A stretch of DNA of 64,000 bases from Pseudomonas sp. Leaf58 (GCF_003627215.1 NZ_CP032677.1:1245501-1309500), one strand, 5' to 3'. Positions 43,210 to 53,173 are shown, numbered from the stretch's first letter. Translations and numbers: made by a program. The notes: a model not told the origin generated them from the letters alone.

Positions 43210-45450
43210 ATGGTACAGGTGAGAGTGCACCAGCCGGTCAACACCGACGGCAGTATCAATCTCGAAGCATGGTTGGACCATGTGGTAAGCGTCGATTCGG
43301 CACTGGATCGCGCAGCGCTGAAAGAAGCCTGCGAGTTTGCCCATGAGGTCGAGAGAAAGGGTAACCCGGCCAAGCATTCCTGGGCGGACGGTACCTCCAG
43401 CTTCCAGGCAGGTTTGGAGATCGCCGAAATACTCGCCGACCTCAAGCTCGATCAGGACTCCCTGGTGGCAGCGGTTATCTACCGATCGGTGCGCGAGGGC
43501 AAGGTGACGTTGGCTGAGGTCAGCCAGCGGTTTGGCCCGGTGGTGTCCAAGCTGATCGACGGCGTGCTGCGCATGGCCGCTATCAGCGCCAGCCTCAGCC
43601 CACGGCAGTCGCTGGTGCTGGGCTCGCAGGCGCAGGTCGAAAACCTGCGCAAGATGCTCGTGGCCATGGTCGACGACGTGCGCGTGGCGCTGATCAAGCT
43701 GGCTGAGCGCACCTGCGCGATCCGTGCGGTCAAGGCCGCCGACGACGAGAAACGCCTGCGCGTCGCGCGCGAGGTGGCTGACATCTATGCGCCGCTGGCG
43801 CACCGCCTGGGTATTGGCCACATCAAGTGGGAGCTGGAGGACCTGTCCTTCCGCTACCTTGAACCCGACCAGTACAAGCAAATCGCCAAGCTGCTGCACG
43901 AGCGCCGGCTGGACCGCGAGCGCTTCATCAGCGACGTGATGAACCAGCTGCAGAACGAGCTGTTAGCCACCGGCGTTAACGCAGATATCAGCGGCCGGGC
44001 GAAACATATCTATTCGATCTGGCGCAAGATGCAGCGCAAGGGCCTGGAGTTCAGCCAAATCTACGACGTGCGTGCGGTGCGCGTGCTGGTGCCGGAAATC
44101 CGCGACTGCTACACCGCGCTGGGTATCGTGCACACCCTGTGGCGGCACATCCCCAAGGAGTTTGACGACTACATCGCCAACCCCAAGGAAAACGGCTATC
44201 GCTCGCTGCACACCGCAGTGATCGGCCCCGAGGGCAAGGTGCTGGAGGTGCAGATCCGCACCCATGGCATGCACGAGGAAGCCGAGCTGGGGGTTTGCGC
44301 CCACTGGCGCTACAAGGGCACCGACGTCAAGCCCAGCTCCAACCATTACGAAGAAAAGATCTCCTGGCTGCGCCAAGTGCTGGAATGGCACGAAGAACTG
44401 GGCGACATCGGTGGCTTGGCCGAGCAGTTGCGGGTGGATATCGAGCCCGACCGGGTCTACGTATTTACCCCCGACGGCCACGCCATCGACCTGCCCAAAG
44501 GCGCTACGCCGCTGGACTTCGCCTACCGCGTGCACACCGAAATTGGCCACAACTGCCGCGGTGCCAAGATCAACGGGCGCATCGTGCCGCTCAACTACAG
44601 TTTGCAGACCGGCGAGCAGGTCGAGATCATCACCAGCAAGCACGGCAACCCTAGCCGTGACTGGTTGAACTCCAACCTGGGCTACGTCACTACCTCGCGG
44701 GCGCGGGCCAAGATCGTGCACTGGTTCAAGTTGCAGGCACGTGACCAGAACGTCGCTGCCGGCAAGACCTTGCTCGAACGCGAGCTCAGCCGCCTGGGCC
44801 TGCCGCAAGTGGACTTTGAGCGCCTGGCCGAGAAAACCAACGTCAAGACCGCCGAGGACATGTTCGCCTCGCTGGGTGCCGGCGACCTGCGCCTGGCCCA
44901 CTTGGTCAACGCCGCCCAGCAGTTGCTGGAGCCCGAGCGCATCGAGCAGATCGAACTGGTACCGCGCAAGCCTACCGGGCCGCGGACTGGCAAGCGTGGT
45001 GACATCCAGATTCAGGGTGTCGGCAACCTGCTGACGCAGATGGCCGGCTGCTGCCAGCCGCTGCCGGGTGACGCCATCGTCGGCTATATCACCCAAGGCC
45101 GAGGCGTGAGCATTCACCGCCAGGACTGCGCCTCGGCGTTGCAGTTGGCGGGCAAGGAGCCGGAGCGCATGATCCAGGTCAGCTGGGGGCCGATCCCGGT
45201 GCAGACCTACCCGGTCGACATCGTCATCCGTGCCTACGACCGCCCGGGCCTGCTGCGCGACGTGTCGCAGGTGCTGCTGAACGAGAAGATCAACGTGCTA
45301 GCGGTGAATACCCGCTCGAACAAGGAAGACAACACCGCACTGATGTCGCTGACCATCGAGATTCCAGGCCTGGACGCGCTGGGGCGCCTGCTGGGGCGTA
45401 TCTCGCAGTTGCCGAACATCATCGAAACGCGGCGTAATCGTACCCCTTGA
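43210..45450 (+). CDS. relA: (p)ppGpp synthetase RelA
   Basis: Ribosome-associated stringent-response enzyme that makes (p)ppGpp when uncharged tRNA is sensed. The 746 residues have a degenerate HD domain at the N-terminus (VIYRSVREGKVTLAEVS lacks the HD metal pair), the synthetase domain (YDVRAVRVLVPEIRDCYTALG, NGYRSLHTAVIGPEG), a TGS domain (VYVFTPDGHAIDLPKGATPLDFAYRVH), and a C-terminal ACT-like domain. Length and the missing hydrolase motif indicate RelA rather than SpoT. Confidence 0.95.
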   Translation: MVQVRVHQPVNTDGSINLEAWLDHVVSVDSALDRAALKEACEFAHEVERKGNPAKHSWADGTSSFQAGLEIAEILADLKLDQDSLVAAVIYRSVREGKVTLAEVSQRFGPVVSKLIDGVLRMAAISASLSPRQSLVLGSQAQVENLRKMLVAMVDDVRVALIKLAERTCAIRAVKAADDEKRLRVAREVADIYAPLAHRLGIGHIKWELEDLSFRYLEPDQYKQIAKLLHERRLDRERFISDVMNQLQNELLATGVNADISGRAKHIYSIWRKMQRKGLEFSQIYDVRAVRVLVPEIRDCYTALGIVHTLWRHIPKEFDDYIANPKENGYRSLHTAVIGPEGKVLEVQIRTHGMHEEAELGVCAHWRYKGTDVKPSSNHYEEKISWLRQVLEWHEELGDIGGLAEQLRVDIEPDRVYVFTPDGHAIDLPKGATPLDFAYRVHTEIGHNCRGAKINGRIVPLNYSLQTGEQVEIITSKHGNPSRDWLNSNLGYVTTSRARAKIVHWFKLQARDQNVAAGKTLLERELSRLGLPQVDFERLAEKTNVKTAEDMFASLGAGDLRLAHLVNAAQQLLEPERIEQIELVPRKPTGPRTGKRGDIQIQGVGNLLTQMAGCCQPLPGDAIVGYITQGRGVSIHRQDCASALQLAGKEPERMIQVSWGPIPVQTYPVDIVIRAYDRPGLLRDVSQVLLNEKINVLAVNTRSNKEDNTALMSLTIEIPGLDALGRLLGRISQLPNIIETRRNRTP

Positions 45451-45459
45451 CACCGCGGC

Positions 45460-45553
45460 GCCGGCTTCGCGGGCTTGCCCGCTCCCACAGGATGGCTACA
45501 GGATTCAAGATCTGTAGGGTACCTGCGGGAGCGGGCAAGCCCGCGAAGCAGCC
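45460..45553. repeat. Inverted REP pair between relA and mazG
   Basis: REP copies at 45460-45491 (core GCGGGCTTGCCCGC) and 45522-45553 (core GCGGGCAAGCCCGC) in opposite orientation, flanking ~30 bp of unrelated sequence. Here the pair sits between two genes of the same orientation. Confidence 0.8.
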
Positions 45554-45574
45554 ACCGTCGAAGGACCTGCTTAC

Positions 45575-46408
45575 ATGACCTACACCCTTGATGACCTGCT
45601 GCACCTCATGGCCCGCCTGCGCGACCCGCAGTACGGCTGCCCATGGGACCTGAAGCAGAACTATGCGAGCATCGTCCCGCACACCATCGAAGAGGCCTAC
45701 GAGGTCGCCGACACCATCGAGCGCGGCGACTTCGAGCACCTGCAAGGTGAACTGGGTGACCTGCTGTTCCAGGTGGTCTACTACAGCCAGCTGGCCCGGG
45801 AGGAGGGGCGTTTCGAGTTCGACGGCGTGGTCGACAGCATCACCCGCAAACTCATCCGCCGTCACCCGCACGTTTTCCCCACCGGTGAGCTGTACGCGCC
45901 GGTAGACACCCCCAGCCTGAGCGAGGCCCAGGTAAAGTCACGCTGGGAAGAGATCAAGGCCGAAGAGCGCGCGGAAAAAAGCCAGCCAGAACAGCTGTCG
46001 CTGCTCGACGACGTGCCGGCGGCATTGCCGGCGTTGTCGCGGGCAGCCAAACTGCAAAAGCGCGCGGCCACGGTCGGTTTTGACTGGCCTGCGGCACTAC
46101 CGGTGCTGGACAAGGTCCGCGAGGAGTTGGACGAAGTGCTGCAGGCCATGGCCGACGGCGATGCCGATGCGCTCGAGGACGAAGTCGGTGACCTGCTGTT
46201 CGCCGTCGTAAACCTGGCCCGCCACCTCAAGCACGACCCGGAAAACGCCCTGCGCCGGGCCAACCGCAAGTTCGAGCGACGCTTCCGCTTTATCGAGCAG
46301 GCATTGCGCGACAGTGGTCGCCCCATTGAAGATTGTAGCCTTGACGAGTTGGACGCCCTTTGGGGTGAAGCCAAACGTCAGGAAAAGAACCTGCCCAGCT
46401 GCGGCTGA
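45575..46408 (+). CDS. mazG: Nucleoside triphosphate pyrophosphohydrolase MazG
   Basis: Hydrolyses NTPs to NMP and PPi; in E. coli it lowers ppGpp indirectly and removes aberrant nucleotides. The 277 residues hold two MazG domains, each with the metal-binding EExxE/EExxD helices: YEVADTIERGDFEHLQGELGDLLFQVVYYS and VREELDEVLQAMADGDADALEDEVGDLLFAVVNLA. The placement next to relA is conserved. Confidence 0.94.
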   Translation: MTYTLDDLLHLMARLRDPQYGCPWDLKQNYASIVPHTIEEAYEVADTIERGDFEHLQGELGDLLFQVVYYSQLAREEGRFEFDGVVDSITRKLIRRHPHVFPTGELYAPVDTPSLSEAQVKSRWEEIKAEERAEKSQPEQLSLLDDVPAALPALSRAAKLQKRAATVGFDWPAALPVLDKVREELDEVLQAMADGDADALEDEVGDLLFAVVNLARHLKHDPENALRRANRKFERRFRFIEQALRDSGRPIEDCSLDELDALWGEAKRQEKNLPSCG

Positions 46409-46434
46409 GCTGTTGCATAAGTGAGTGAATATTC

Positions 46435-46974
46435 ATGAGCCTTTCCCTTCGCGACCAATTGCTCAAAGCCGGTCTGGTCAACCAGAAACAGGTCTCGCAG
46501 ACCAACAAAGCTGAAAAGAAACAGAAGCGCATGGAGCACAAAGGCCAGGTCGAAGTCGACGACAGCCAGCAGCGCATCGCCAAGGAAGCCATGGCCGAAA
46601 AGGCCAAGCGAGACCAGGAGCTCAACCGTCAGCAACAGGAAAAAGCCGAGCAGAAGGCCCGTGCCGCGCAGATCAAGCAACTGATCGAAGCGACCCGCCT
46701 ACCGAAGCTGAATACTGAGGATTACTACAACTTCGTCGACGACAAGAAGGTCAAGCGCATTGCCGTCAACGCCCTGATGCGGACCAAGCTGAGCAACGGT
46801 GCGCTGGCCGTGGTGGCCCATGCCGGCGGTTACGAAGTCATCCCCCGTGAGGCGGCGGTGAAAATTCAGGAGCGCGACCCCAACCGCATCCTGCTGCTTA
46901 ACACCCATGTCGAGGAATCGGACGCGGACGACCCGTATGCGGCGTACAAGATCCCGGATGATCTGATGTGGTAA
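46435..46974 (+). CDS. DUF2058 protein, YaiL-like
   Basis: A 179-residue, very basic, coiled protein: Lys/Gln/Glu-rich helix over residues ~15-75 (NKAEKKQKRMEHKGQVEVDDSQQRIAKEAM…) and a compact C-terminal domain (YYNFVDDKKVKRIAVNALMRTKLSNGALAVVAH). Matches the nucleoprotein/polysome-associated YaiL family by pattern; function unclear. A terminator follows. Confidence 0.83.
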   Translation: MSLSLRDQLLKAGLVNQKQVSQTNKAEKKQKRMEHKGQVEVDDSQQRIAKEAMAEKAKRDQELNRQQQEKAEQKARAAQIKQLIEATRLPKLNTEDYYNFVDDKKVKRIAVNALMRTKLSNGALAVVAHAGGYEVIPREAAVKIQERDPNRILLLNTHVEESDADDPYAAYKIPDDLMW

Positions 46975-46981
46975 ACACGAA

Positions 46982-47009
46982 AAACCCCGCCTAGGCGGGG
47001 TTTCTTTTT
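46982..47009. terminator. Bidirectional terminator after the YaiL-like gene
   Basis: AAACCCCGCC (46982-46991) and GGCGGGGTTT (46994-47003) with a TA centre, a T-rich run on the plus strand (TTTCTTTTT) and AAAA giving T on the minus strand. It separates convergent genes. Confidence 0.88.
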
Positions 47010-47019
47010 GAAGAGGGCG

Positions 47020-47202
47020 TCATTGTGTGGTGCGCTGGTTTTCCAGGTCTTCCAGCTCTACGCGGTACTGCTGTGCATCGTGTTCGCTATGGAACATCCC
47101 TACCAGCTGGCCTTGCTGGTGCACATCCCAGATCCGCACGCCAGCGGCCAGGCCTTCGTGGGACATTCTCGATTCGTCGCGTTCGGTTACTTGGACTGTC
47201 AT
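47020..47202 (-). CDS. Small conserved protein of unknown function (60 aa)
   Basis: MTVQVTERDESRMSHEGL, then WDVHQQGQLVGMFHSEHDAQQYRVELEDLEN. The regular strand-helix pattern and a downstream shared terminator support a real small gene. No recognised family; no signal or membrane helix. Confidence 0.55.
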   Translation of the reverse strand: MTVQVTERDESRMSHEGLAAGVRIWDVHQQGQLVGMFHSEHDAQQYRVELEDLENQRTTQ

Positions 47203-47361
47203 CGGTAAACTCCACTGTTTCGGTTGGCTGCGACACTCTGTCGCACACCCCCTTTATAGAGTTTGATAGCTGGCTAAGTAAGTAAAACCGCCATGAAACA
47301 ACTTTCATGTAGGCAGACGCGGTCCGAATGTAGGAGCGGCCTGCGCAGGGCAGGTATGAAA

Positions 47362-47384
47362 AAGCCCCGCACAAGGCGGGGCTT
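47362..47384 (-). terminator. Terminator of the DUF3108 gene
   Basis: AAGCCCCGC (47362-47370) and GCGGGGCTT (47376-47384); on the minus strand it is followed by a TTTTTC tract, 24 bases after the stop of the DUF3108 gene. Confidence 0.85.
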
Positions 47385-47407
47385 CGGGAGCGGCTGGCAG
47401 TGCTGGC

Positions 47408-48118
47408 TCAGTTGCCTTTTACCGACTTGCCATCGACCGTGCCTTCCTGCAGCACGATCACGTATTCCTTGCCATCGGTCTCGACCTGGCGCAGTTGCAC
47501 CAGCAGGTAATCCCAGCTTTTGGCGAACCACAGCTCGGTGATGCGCTTGCTTTGGCTCGGGTCGCGCACACGCTCAACTTTCACCGCATCGACCTGGCCG
47601 GTCTTGGTAGTGACCTTTTCGGTGCCCAGCACGCGGAAGTCGTAGGTGTCGATCTCGTCACCGTCGACCACCTGGTAGGTCATGCTCTTCTTGCCAGCGG
47701 CCACGTCATGTTGCAGGGCCAGTTGGTAGGAAGACTTGTCCAGCACGCCACGGTTCAGCGGCAGGTTGATGGCATCGCCACGGTCGCTGCCAGTGACCTT
47801 CTTGCCGTTCCAGTCGAAGGTCAGGTCAACCTTTTTGGCCTTGCCCAGGCCGCCGCGTTCAAAGTGGTACTTCTGCGGCAGCAGGGTGTCGTTGTCCAGG
47901 CGCAGGGTGCTTTGCTCGGTCAGGCTGGCGATCATCATGGAAGCCTTGAAGTTAAGGTCCCAGGTACCGTTGGCATTTTTGACCAGGCTGCGCTCGGCGG
48001 TGCCGCTCATGGGCAACTGCTTCCAGTCGGCGGTGTAGCTGGCCGAAAACGGCTTCAGATCAGCTGCCTGGAGGGGCAGGGCGAGCACGGCGAGAGCCAA
48101 GAGCAGGGCGCGACGCAT
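47408..48118 (-). CDS. Exported DUF3108 protein
   Basis: A 236-residue protein with a signal peptide (MRRALLLALAVLALPLQAADL, cleavage about residue 19) and a DUF3108 beta-rich domain (FSASYTADWKQLPMSGTAERSLVKNANG…, TFDWNGKKVTGSDRGDAINLPL…). Members are periplasmic proteins of unknown role near purine genes in pseudomonads. It lies just downstream of purN, separated by eight bases, so may be co-transcribed with purMN. Confidence 0.8.
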   Translation of the reverse strand: MRRALLLALAVLALPLQAADLKPFSASYTADWKQLPMSGTAERSLVKNANGTWDLNFKASMMIASLTEQSTLRLDNDTLLPQKYHFERGGLGKAKKVDLTFDWNGKKVTGSDRGDAINLPLNRGVLDKSSYQLALQHDVAAGKKSMTYQVVDGDEIDTYDFRVLGTEKVTTKTGQVDAVKVERVRDPSQSKRITELWFAKSWDYLLVQLRQVETDGKEYVIVLQEGTVDGKSVKGN

Positions 48119-48126
48119 AAATTCTC

Positions 48127-48780
48127 CTAGGATCGAATCAAGTGACCGCTGGCCGCCAGGGGCTGGCCATCCAGTAATGCACCCTGTTCGCCAAGGCGCA
48201 AGCGCCCTTCGGCGAACCAGCGCACTGCCAGTGGGTAGATCTGGTGCTCCTGGCGGTGTACCCGCTGGGCCAGGCTATCGACGGTGTCGTCAAGCGCCAC
48301 GGGTACCACAGCCTGTACGACCAGTGGGCCGCCATCGAGTTCCTCAGTCACGAAGTGTACGCTGCAGCCATGCTCGGCGTCGCCTGCTTCCAGCGCCCGG
48401 CGGTGGGTATGCAGGCCCTTGTATTTGGGCAGCAACGACGGGTGGATATTGAGCAGGCGGCCCTGGTAGTGGCGCACGAAGTCGCCACTCAGGATACGCA
48501 TGAAACCGGCAAGCACCACCAGGTCTGGGGCGAAGCCGTCGATGCGCGCCATCAGCGCGGCATCGAAGGCTTCACGGCCGTCGAACTGGGTGTGCTCGAG
48601 CACGACGCTGTCGATGCCGGCCGCCGCGGCGCGTTGCAGGCCGAAGGCATCGGCGCGGTTGGAAACCACCGCACGGATGCGCACCGGGCTGTCCGGGCCT
48701 TGGCAGCTGTCGATCAGGGCTTGCAGGTTGCTGCCGGAACCCGACAGCAGTACGACTACATTGCACGTCTTACCCGGCAT
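48127..48780 (-). CDS. purN: Phosphoribosylglycinamide formyltransferase PurN
   Basis: Transfers formyl from 10-formyl-THF to GAR in purine synthesis. The 217-residue product has the nucleotide-binding LSGSGSNLQAL and the catalytic region HPSLLPKYKGLHTHRRALEAGDAEHGCSVHFVTEELDGG, including the key His and Asp. ATG 48780 shares one base with the purM stop. Confidence 0.95.
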   Translation of the reverse strand: MPGKTCNVVVLLSGSGSNLQALIDSCQGPDSPVRIRAVVSNRADAFGLQRAAAAGIDSVVLEHTQFDGREAFDAALMARIDGFAPDLVVLAGFMRILSGDFVRHYQGRLLNIHPSLLPKYKGLHTHRRALEAGDAEHGCSVHFVTEELDGGPLVVQAVVPVALDDTVDSLAQRVHRQEHQIYPLAVRWFAEGRLRLGEQGALLDGQPLAASGHLIRS

Positions 48781-49838
48781 CAGTGTGCCTTGAGGTTCTG
48801 CAGCTCGACCTGGGCAGCGCCTTCGGCGGCTTCGGCGATGTGGCCGATCACCCATGGCTGCTCGCCGGCGGTGCGCAGTTCGTTCAGGGCGGCTTCGACC
48901 TGGTCCTGGGCCACGCAGATGACCATGCCCACGCCACAGTTCAGTACGCGGTGCATTTCATGCTCGTCGACGTTGCCTTTTTCTTGCAGGAAGTCGAACA
49001 CTGCCGGGCGCTGCCAGCTGGCCACATCGACCACGGCCTGGGCGTTTTTCGGCAGTACGCGCGGGATGTTGTCCAGCAGGCCACCACCGGTGATGTGGGC
49101 CATGGCCTTGACCGCGCCGGTGTTCTTGATCAGTTGCAGCAGCGGCTTGACATAGATGCGGGTCGGCGCCATCAGCAGGTCGGTCAGTGGCTTGCCGTCC
49201 AGCTGGGTGTTCTCGATGTCGGTGGCGGACACTTCGAGGATCTTGCGGATCAGCGAGTAGCCGTTGGAGTGCGGGCCCGAGGACGGCAGAGCGATCAGCG
49301 CGTCGCCGGTAGCGACCTTGGAACCGTCGATGATCTCGGCCTTTTCCACCACGCCCACGCAGAAACCGGCCAGGTCGTAGTCTTCGCCTTCGTACATGCC
49401 AGGCATTTCGGCGGTTTCACCACCGACCAGCGAGCAGCCGGCCAGTTCGCAACCTGCGCCGATGCCGGTGACCACGGTAGCGGCCACGTCAACGTTGAGC
49501 TTGCCGGTGGCGTAGTAGTCGAGGAAGAACAACGGCTCGGCGCCGCACACCACCAGGTCGTTGACGCACATGGCGACCAGGTCCTGGCCGATGCTGTCGT
49601 GCTTGTTCAGGTTCAGCGCCAGGCGCAGCTTGGTGCCGACGCCGTCGGTGCCAGAGACCAGCACCGGCTGCTTGTAGCCGGCCGGGATCTCGCAGAGGGC
49701 GCCGAAGCCACCCAGGCCACCCATGACTTCAGGGCGTGCGGTGCGTTTTGCCACGCCCTTGATGCGTTCGACCAGTGCTTCGCCGGCGTCGATGTCTACA
49801 CCGGCGTCCTTGTAGCTCAGGGAGGGTTGCTTGCTCAT
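48780..49838 (-). CDS. purM: Phosphoribosylformylglycinamidine cyclo-ligase
   Basis: Makes AIR from FGAM with ATP in purine synthesis. The 352 residues include the glycine-rich [13 protein letters not shown] and [20 protein letters not shown] motifs of the PurM superfamily. It is the first gene of the minus-strand purM-purN pair, divergent from the DUF2066 gene. Confidence 0.96.
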   Translation of the reverse strand: MSKQPSLSYKDAGVDIDAGEALVERIKGVAKRTARPEVMGGLGGFGALCEIPAGYKQPVLVSGTDGVGTKLRLALNLNKHDSIGQDLVAMCVNDLVVCGAEPLFFLDYYATGKLNVDVAATVVTGIGAGCELAGCSLVGGETAEMPGMYEGEDYDLAGFCVGVVEKAEIIDGSKVATGDALIALPSSGPHSNGYSLIRKILEVSATDIENTQLDGKPLTDLLMAPTRIYVKPLLQLIKNTGAVKAMAHITGGGLLDNIPRVLPKNAQAVVDVASWQRPAVFDFLQEKGNVDEHEMHRVLNCGVGMVICVAQDQVEAALNELRTAGEQPWVIGHIAEAAEGAAQVELQNLKAH

Positions 49839-50160
49839 TGATCCAGGCCTTTAGGAGGGAGGGATTCTTAAAAACGACCATGACGGCCAAGGCCGGCGGA
49901 TAAGCGGCGGCTGCCTGAAACGTTCAGTGGTCTGTGAAGGCGCGCGATTTTATCAGGGTTGCCGGGCAGCGGCCATCCTCAGGCCGACGGGCAGGGCGGT
50001 AAATTTGTGAAAAATGGCAGAGAGTGGTTGATACGGTTGCATGTGTATAAGCTGCAAGCAACGAGCTTCACGCTGCAAAAAAAAGCAGCTCGCTGCTCGG
50101 CCTGCTTTTTCTTGCTGCTTGAAGCTTACGGCTTGAAGCTCGACTGGACAGGAATCCTCC
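49839..50160. other. purM / DUF2066 divergent intergenic region
   Basis: 322 bp with no gene. It carries the two promoters and, on the DUF2066 side, an AGCTGCAAG-type repeat (separate entry). I could not place a clear PurR-type operator. Confidence 0.5.
50049..50140. repeat. AGCTGCAAG-type extragenic repeat, copy 3
   Basis: AAGCTGCAAGC (50049-50059) and GCTTGAAGCT (50131-50140) form an imperfect long dyad with many related words (AGCTT, GCTGC, GCTTGAAG) between. Inside, AAAAAGCAG (50079-50087) pairs with CTGCTTTTT (50103-50111), a terminator-like stem with a T-run on both strands. Confidence 0.6.
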
Positions 50161-51228
50161 ATGCGCTTCATCAACTTTCTGGCACTCGGTTGCCTGGCCC
50201 TGATCGCGGCCACTGCCCAGGCTGAAAATATCTCCGGCCTTTATCAGGTACGCGAGGCGGTCACCGGCCAGGGCGCCGAAGCCCGTGCCGCAGCGACCGT
50301 CAAGGCCCTCGACACCTTGGTGTTGCGCCTGACCGGCGACCCCAAGGCGGCGCAAAGCCCGGCATTGGCCGAACTGCGCAAGGACCCGCAGCAAATCATC
50401 AACCAGGTGGGCAGTGAAGCCGGCCCGCCCGAGTCTGTGCTGGTCGAATTCGACCCCGGCAGTACCGAACGGGCCCTGCGCAAGGCTGGCCTGGCCCTGT
50501 GGGGCAGTAATCGGCCGTCGATTCTTGGTTGGTGGCTGAACGACAGCGCCGACGGCAGCAACCTGGTCGGTGACGGCCAGGCCAGCGCGCAAACCTTGCG
50601 CCGTGCCGCCCAGCACCGTGGCCTGCCGCTGCACCTGCCGCTGGCCGACCTGCAGGAACAACTGGTGGCCAATGCCAAGCAGCTCGAAGGCGGCGACCCG
50701 GCACCGCTGCGCGAAGCGTCCGAGCGTTATGGCGCCGATGCCTTGCTGGCGGTACATGCCCAGCAAGCCGACGACAAGTGGCAGGGCAAGTGGCAGCTGT
50801 GGTTGGGCGACCAGCGCGAGCAAGGCACTGCCGAGGCCGCCGACCCGGCAGCCCTGGCCGACGCCGTGATGCTGGCGGTCAGCAGCCGCCTGGCGCCGCG
50901 CTATGTCACCCGCCCAGGCGCTAGCGGCCAGTTGCAGGTGCAAGTGCAGGGGATGAACCTGCAGCGTTACGCCGAGCTTGCCCGCGTGCTCGAACCCTAT
51001 GGCCCGCGCCTGCAAATGGCCGAAGGCAGAACCTTGACCTATGGCATAACCGCCAACCGCGAACAGCTGCGCGCCCAGCTGGCCCTCGCCAAGCTGCAGG
51101 AAGTACCGCTAGAGCAGGCACCTGCGTTGCCGGCTGCACCAGCCCCGGTGGTGGGCACCGGGGGCGAGCCGCCGGCACCGGCCCAGCCAGCGCCCAAGCC
51201 GTTCGACGGCCTGCGTTTTCGCTGGTAA
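50161..51228 (+). CDS. Exported DUF2066 protein
   Basis: A 355-residue protein with signal peptide (MRFINFLALGCLALIAATAQA, cleaved about 21) and a DUF2066 domain (LYQVREAVTGQGAEARAAATVKALDTLVLRLTGD…). The C-terminal tail is Pro/Ala-rich. Position between purM and the PerM-like gene is conserved in pseudomonads. Function unknown. Confidence 0.8.
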   Translation: MRFINFLALGCLALIAATAQAENISGLYQVREAVTGQGAEARAAATVKALDTLVLRLTGDPKAAQSPALAELRKDPQQIINQVGSEAGPPESVLVEFDPGSTERALRKAGLALWGSNRPSILGWWLNDSADGSNLVGDGQASAQTLRRAAQHRGLPLHLPLADLQEQLVANAKQLEGGDPAPLREASERYGADALLAVHAQQADDKWQGKWQLWLGDQREQGTAEAADPAALADAVMLAVSSRLAPRYVTRPGASGQLQVQVQGMNLQRYAELARVLEPYGPRLQMAEGRTLTYGITANREQLRAQLALAKLQEVPLEQAPALPAAPAPVVGTGGEPPAPAQPAPKPFDGLRFRW

Positions 51229-51240
51229 GGGGCGCACACT

Positions 51241-52314
51241 GTGACCGATGTACGTCGCTGGATCTGGCTGGGCGCTGCCCTGCTGGTCGCCGTGTTGCTG
51301 TATAGCCTGCACAACATTCTTACCCCGTTTCTGGTCGGCATCCTGTTGGCCTACCTGGCCGACCCGCTGGTCGATCGCCTCGAACGCTTGGGGCTGTCGC
51401 GCGCCTGGGGCGTGATGGTGGTGTTCGGTCTTTTCACCCTGCTGTTGCTGGCCTTGCTGCTGGTGCTGGTGCCGCTGCTGGCCAAGCAGCTGCTGCGCCT
51501 GTACGAACTGGCGCCGCAGATGCTCGACTGGCTCGAGCATGTGGCATTGCCCTGGGCGCAAAGCCGCCTGGGCCTGGCTGACGGCTTCTGGAAGTTCGAC
51601 AAGATCAAGGCCGCCATTGGCGCGCACATGGGCCAAACCACCGACATTGTCGGCATGCTGCTGTCCCATGCCACCGCCTCTGGCCTGGCGCTGCTGGCCT
51701 GGCTGGCCAACATGGTGCTGATCCCGGTGGTGGGCTTTTACCTGTTGCGCGATTGGGACCTGATGATGGCTAAGCTGCGCGGCCTGCTGCCACGCCAGCG
51801 CGAGCCTCAAGTAGTGGGCCTGGCGGGCGAATGCCACGAAGTATTGGGGGCGTTCGTGCGCGGGCAATTGATGGTGATGGTGGCCCTGGGCGTCATCTAT
51901 TCAGCTGGGCTGATGCTGGTAGGGCTGGAGCTGGGGCTGCTGATCGGCATGCTCGCCGGGTTGGCGGCCATCGTGCCGTACATGGGCTTCATTATCGGCA
52001 TCGGCGCTGCCCTGGTGGCTGGCCTGTTCCAGTTCGGTGGCGACCTGTACCCGATGCTGGGCATCGTTTCGGTGTTCATGGTCGGGCAGGCGCTGGAAGG
52101 CATGGTGTTGACCCCCTTGCTGGTGGGCGACCGCATCGGCCTGCACCCGGTGGCGGTTATTTTCGCCATCCTGGCCGGCGGTGAGCTGTTCGGCTTTACT
52201 GGGGTATTGCTGGCACTGCCGGTGGCGGCGGTGATCATGGTGTTGCTGCGCCACGTGCACGACTTGTACAAGGAATCGGACATGTACGCTGGCGGTGTCG
52301 ACCCGGAGCTGTGA
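51241..52314 (+). CDS. AI-2E/PerM-family transporter
   Basis: A 357-residue inner-membrane protein with about eight helices, the PerM pattern: an N-terminal pair (about 7-40, 55-85), an intervening soluble region and a C-terminal bundle. The GTG start at 51241 has GGGG upstream, 13 bases after the DUF2066 stop, so co-transcription is likely. Substrate unknown; the family includes a debated AI-2 exporter. Confidence 0.8.
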   Translation: MTDVRRWIWLGAALLVAVLLYSLHNILTPFLVGILLAYLADPLVDRLERLGLSRAWGVMVVFGLFTLLLLALLLVLVPLLAKQLLRLYELAPQMLDWLEHVALPWAQSRLGLADGFWKFDKIKAAIGAHMGQTTDIVGMLLSHATASGLALLAWLANMVLIPVVGFYLLRDWDLMMAKLRGLLPRQREPQVVGLAGECHEVLGAFVRGQLMVMVALGVIYSAGLMLVGLELGLLIGMLAGLAAIVPYMGFIIGIGAALVAGLFQFGGDLYPMLGIVSVFMVGQALEGMVLTPLLVGDRIGLHPVAVIFAILAGGELFGFTGVLLALPVAAVIMVLLRHVHDLYKESDMYAGGVDPEL

Positions 52315-52465
52315 CCCTAGGCCACGCATTGCCGGCGTTTAGCGCGCAACTTATTGATTTTGTTTATGCTATCCGCCGTCGTGATTGTGCACCCTGCGTT
52401 GCGGGTATAGACTTTGCAGATTGTTCACCAAAGGCCCCCTGCGGTCCTGCCGACCGCCCGCGAGC

Positions 52466-53173
52466 ATGAAACCACCGATCCAGTTGCCCCTAGGTGTGCG
52501 CCTGCGCGATGACGCCACCTTCATCAACTACTATCCGGGCGCCAATGCTGCGGCATTGGGCTACGTCGAGCGGCTGTGCGAAGCCGACGCCGGCTGGACC
52601 GAGAGCCTCATCTACCTTTGGGGCAAGCAGGGTGTGGGCCGCAGCCACCTGCTGCAGGCTGCAACCCATCGTTTCCAGCAGCGTGGCGAGCCCGCCGTCT
52701 ACCTGCCATTGGCGCAACTGCTCGAACGTGGCGTGGAGTTGCTCGATTACCTGGCCCAATACGAACTGGTCTGCATCGACGATCTGCACGTGATCGCCGG
52801 TAAGGCTGACTGGGAAGAGGCCATGTTCCACTTGTTCAACCGCTTGCGTGACAGCGGCCGGCGCTTACTGCTGGCGGCGTCGGCATCGCCGCGCGAGCTG
52901 CCGATCAAGCTGCCGGACCTGAAGTCGCGGCTGACCCTGGCGCTGGTATTCCAGATGCGTGGCCTGTCCGACGAAGACAAGCTGCGTGCCCTGCAACTGC
53001 GTGCTTCACGTCGTGGCCTGCACCTCACCGACGAAGTCGGCCACTTCATTCTTACCCGTGGTGCACGCAGCATGAGTGCGTTGTTCGACCTGCTCGAGCG
53101 CCTCGACCAGGCCTCGCTGCAGGCACAACGCAAACTCACCATCCCATTCCTGAAGGAAACGCTGGGTTGGTAA
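52466..53173 (+). CDS. hda: DnaA regulatory inactivator Hda
   Basis: With the DNA-loaded beta clamp, stimulates hydrolysis of DnaA-bound ATP to prevent re-initiation. The 235-residue AAA+ protein has the N-terminal clamp-binding motif QLPLGV (6-11), a Walker A variant GKQGVGRSHLLQAA, and a Walker B LVCIDDLHVI. Start ATG 52466. The order DUF2066-PerM-Hda matches other pseudomonads. Confidence 0.93.
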   Translation: MKPPIQLPLGVRLRDDATFINYYPGANAAALGYVERLCEADAGWTESLIYLWGKQGVGRSHLLQAATHRFQQRGEPAVYLPLAQLLERGVELLDYLAQYELVCIDDLHVIAGKADWEEAMFHLFNRLRDSGRRLLLAASASPRELPIKLPDLKSRLTLALVFQMRGLSDEDKLRALQLRASRRGLHLTDEVGHFILTRGARSMSALFDLLERLDQASLQAQRKLTIPFLKETLGW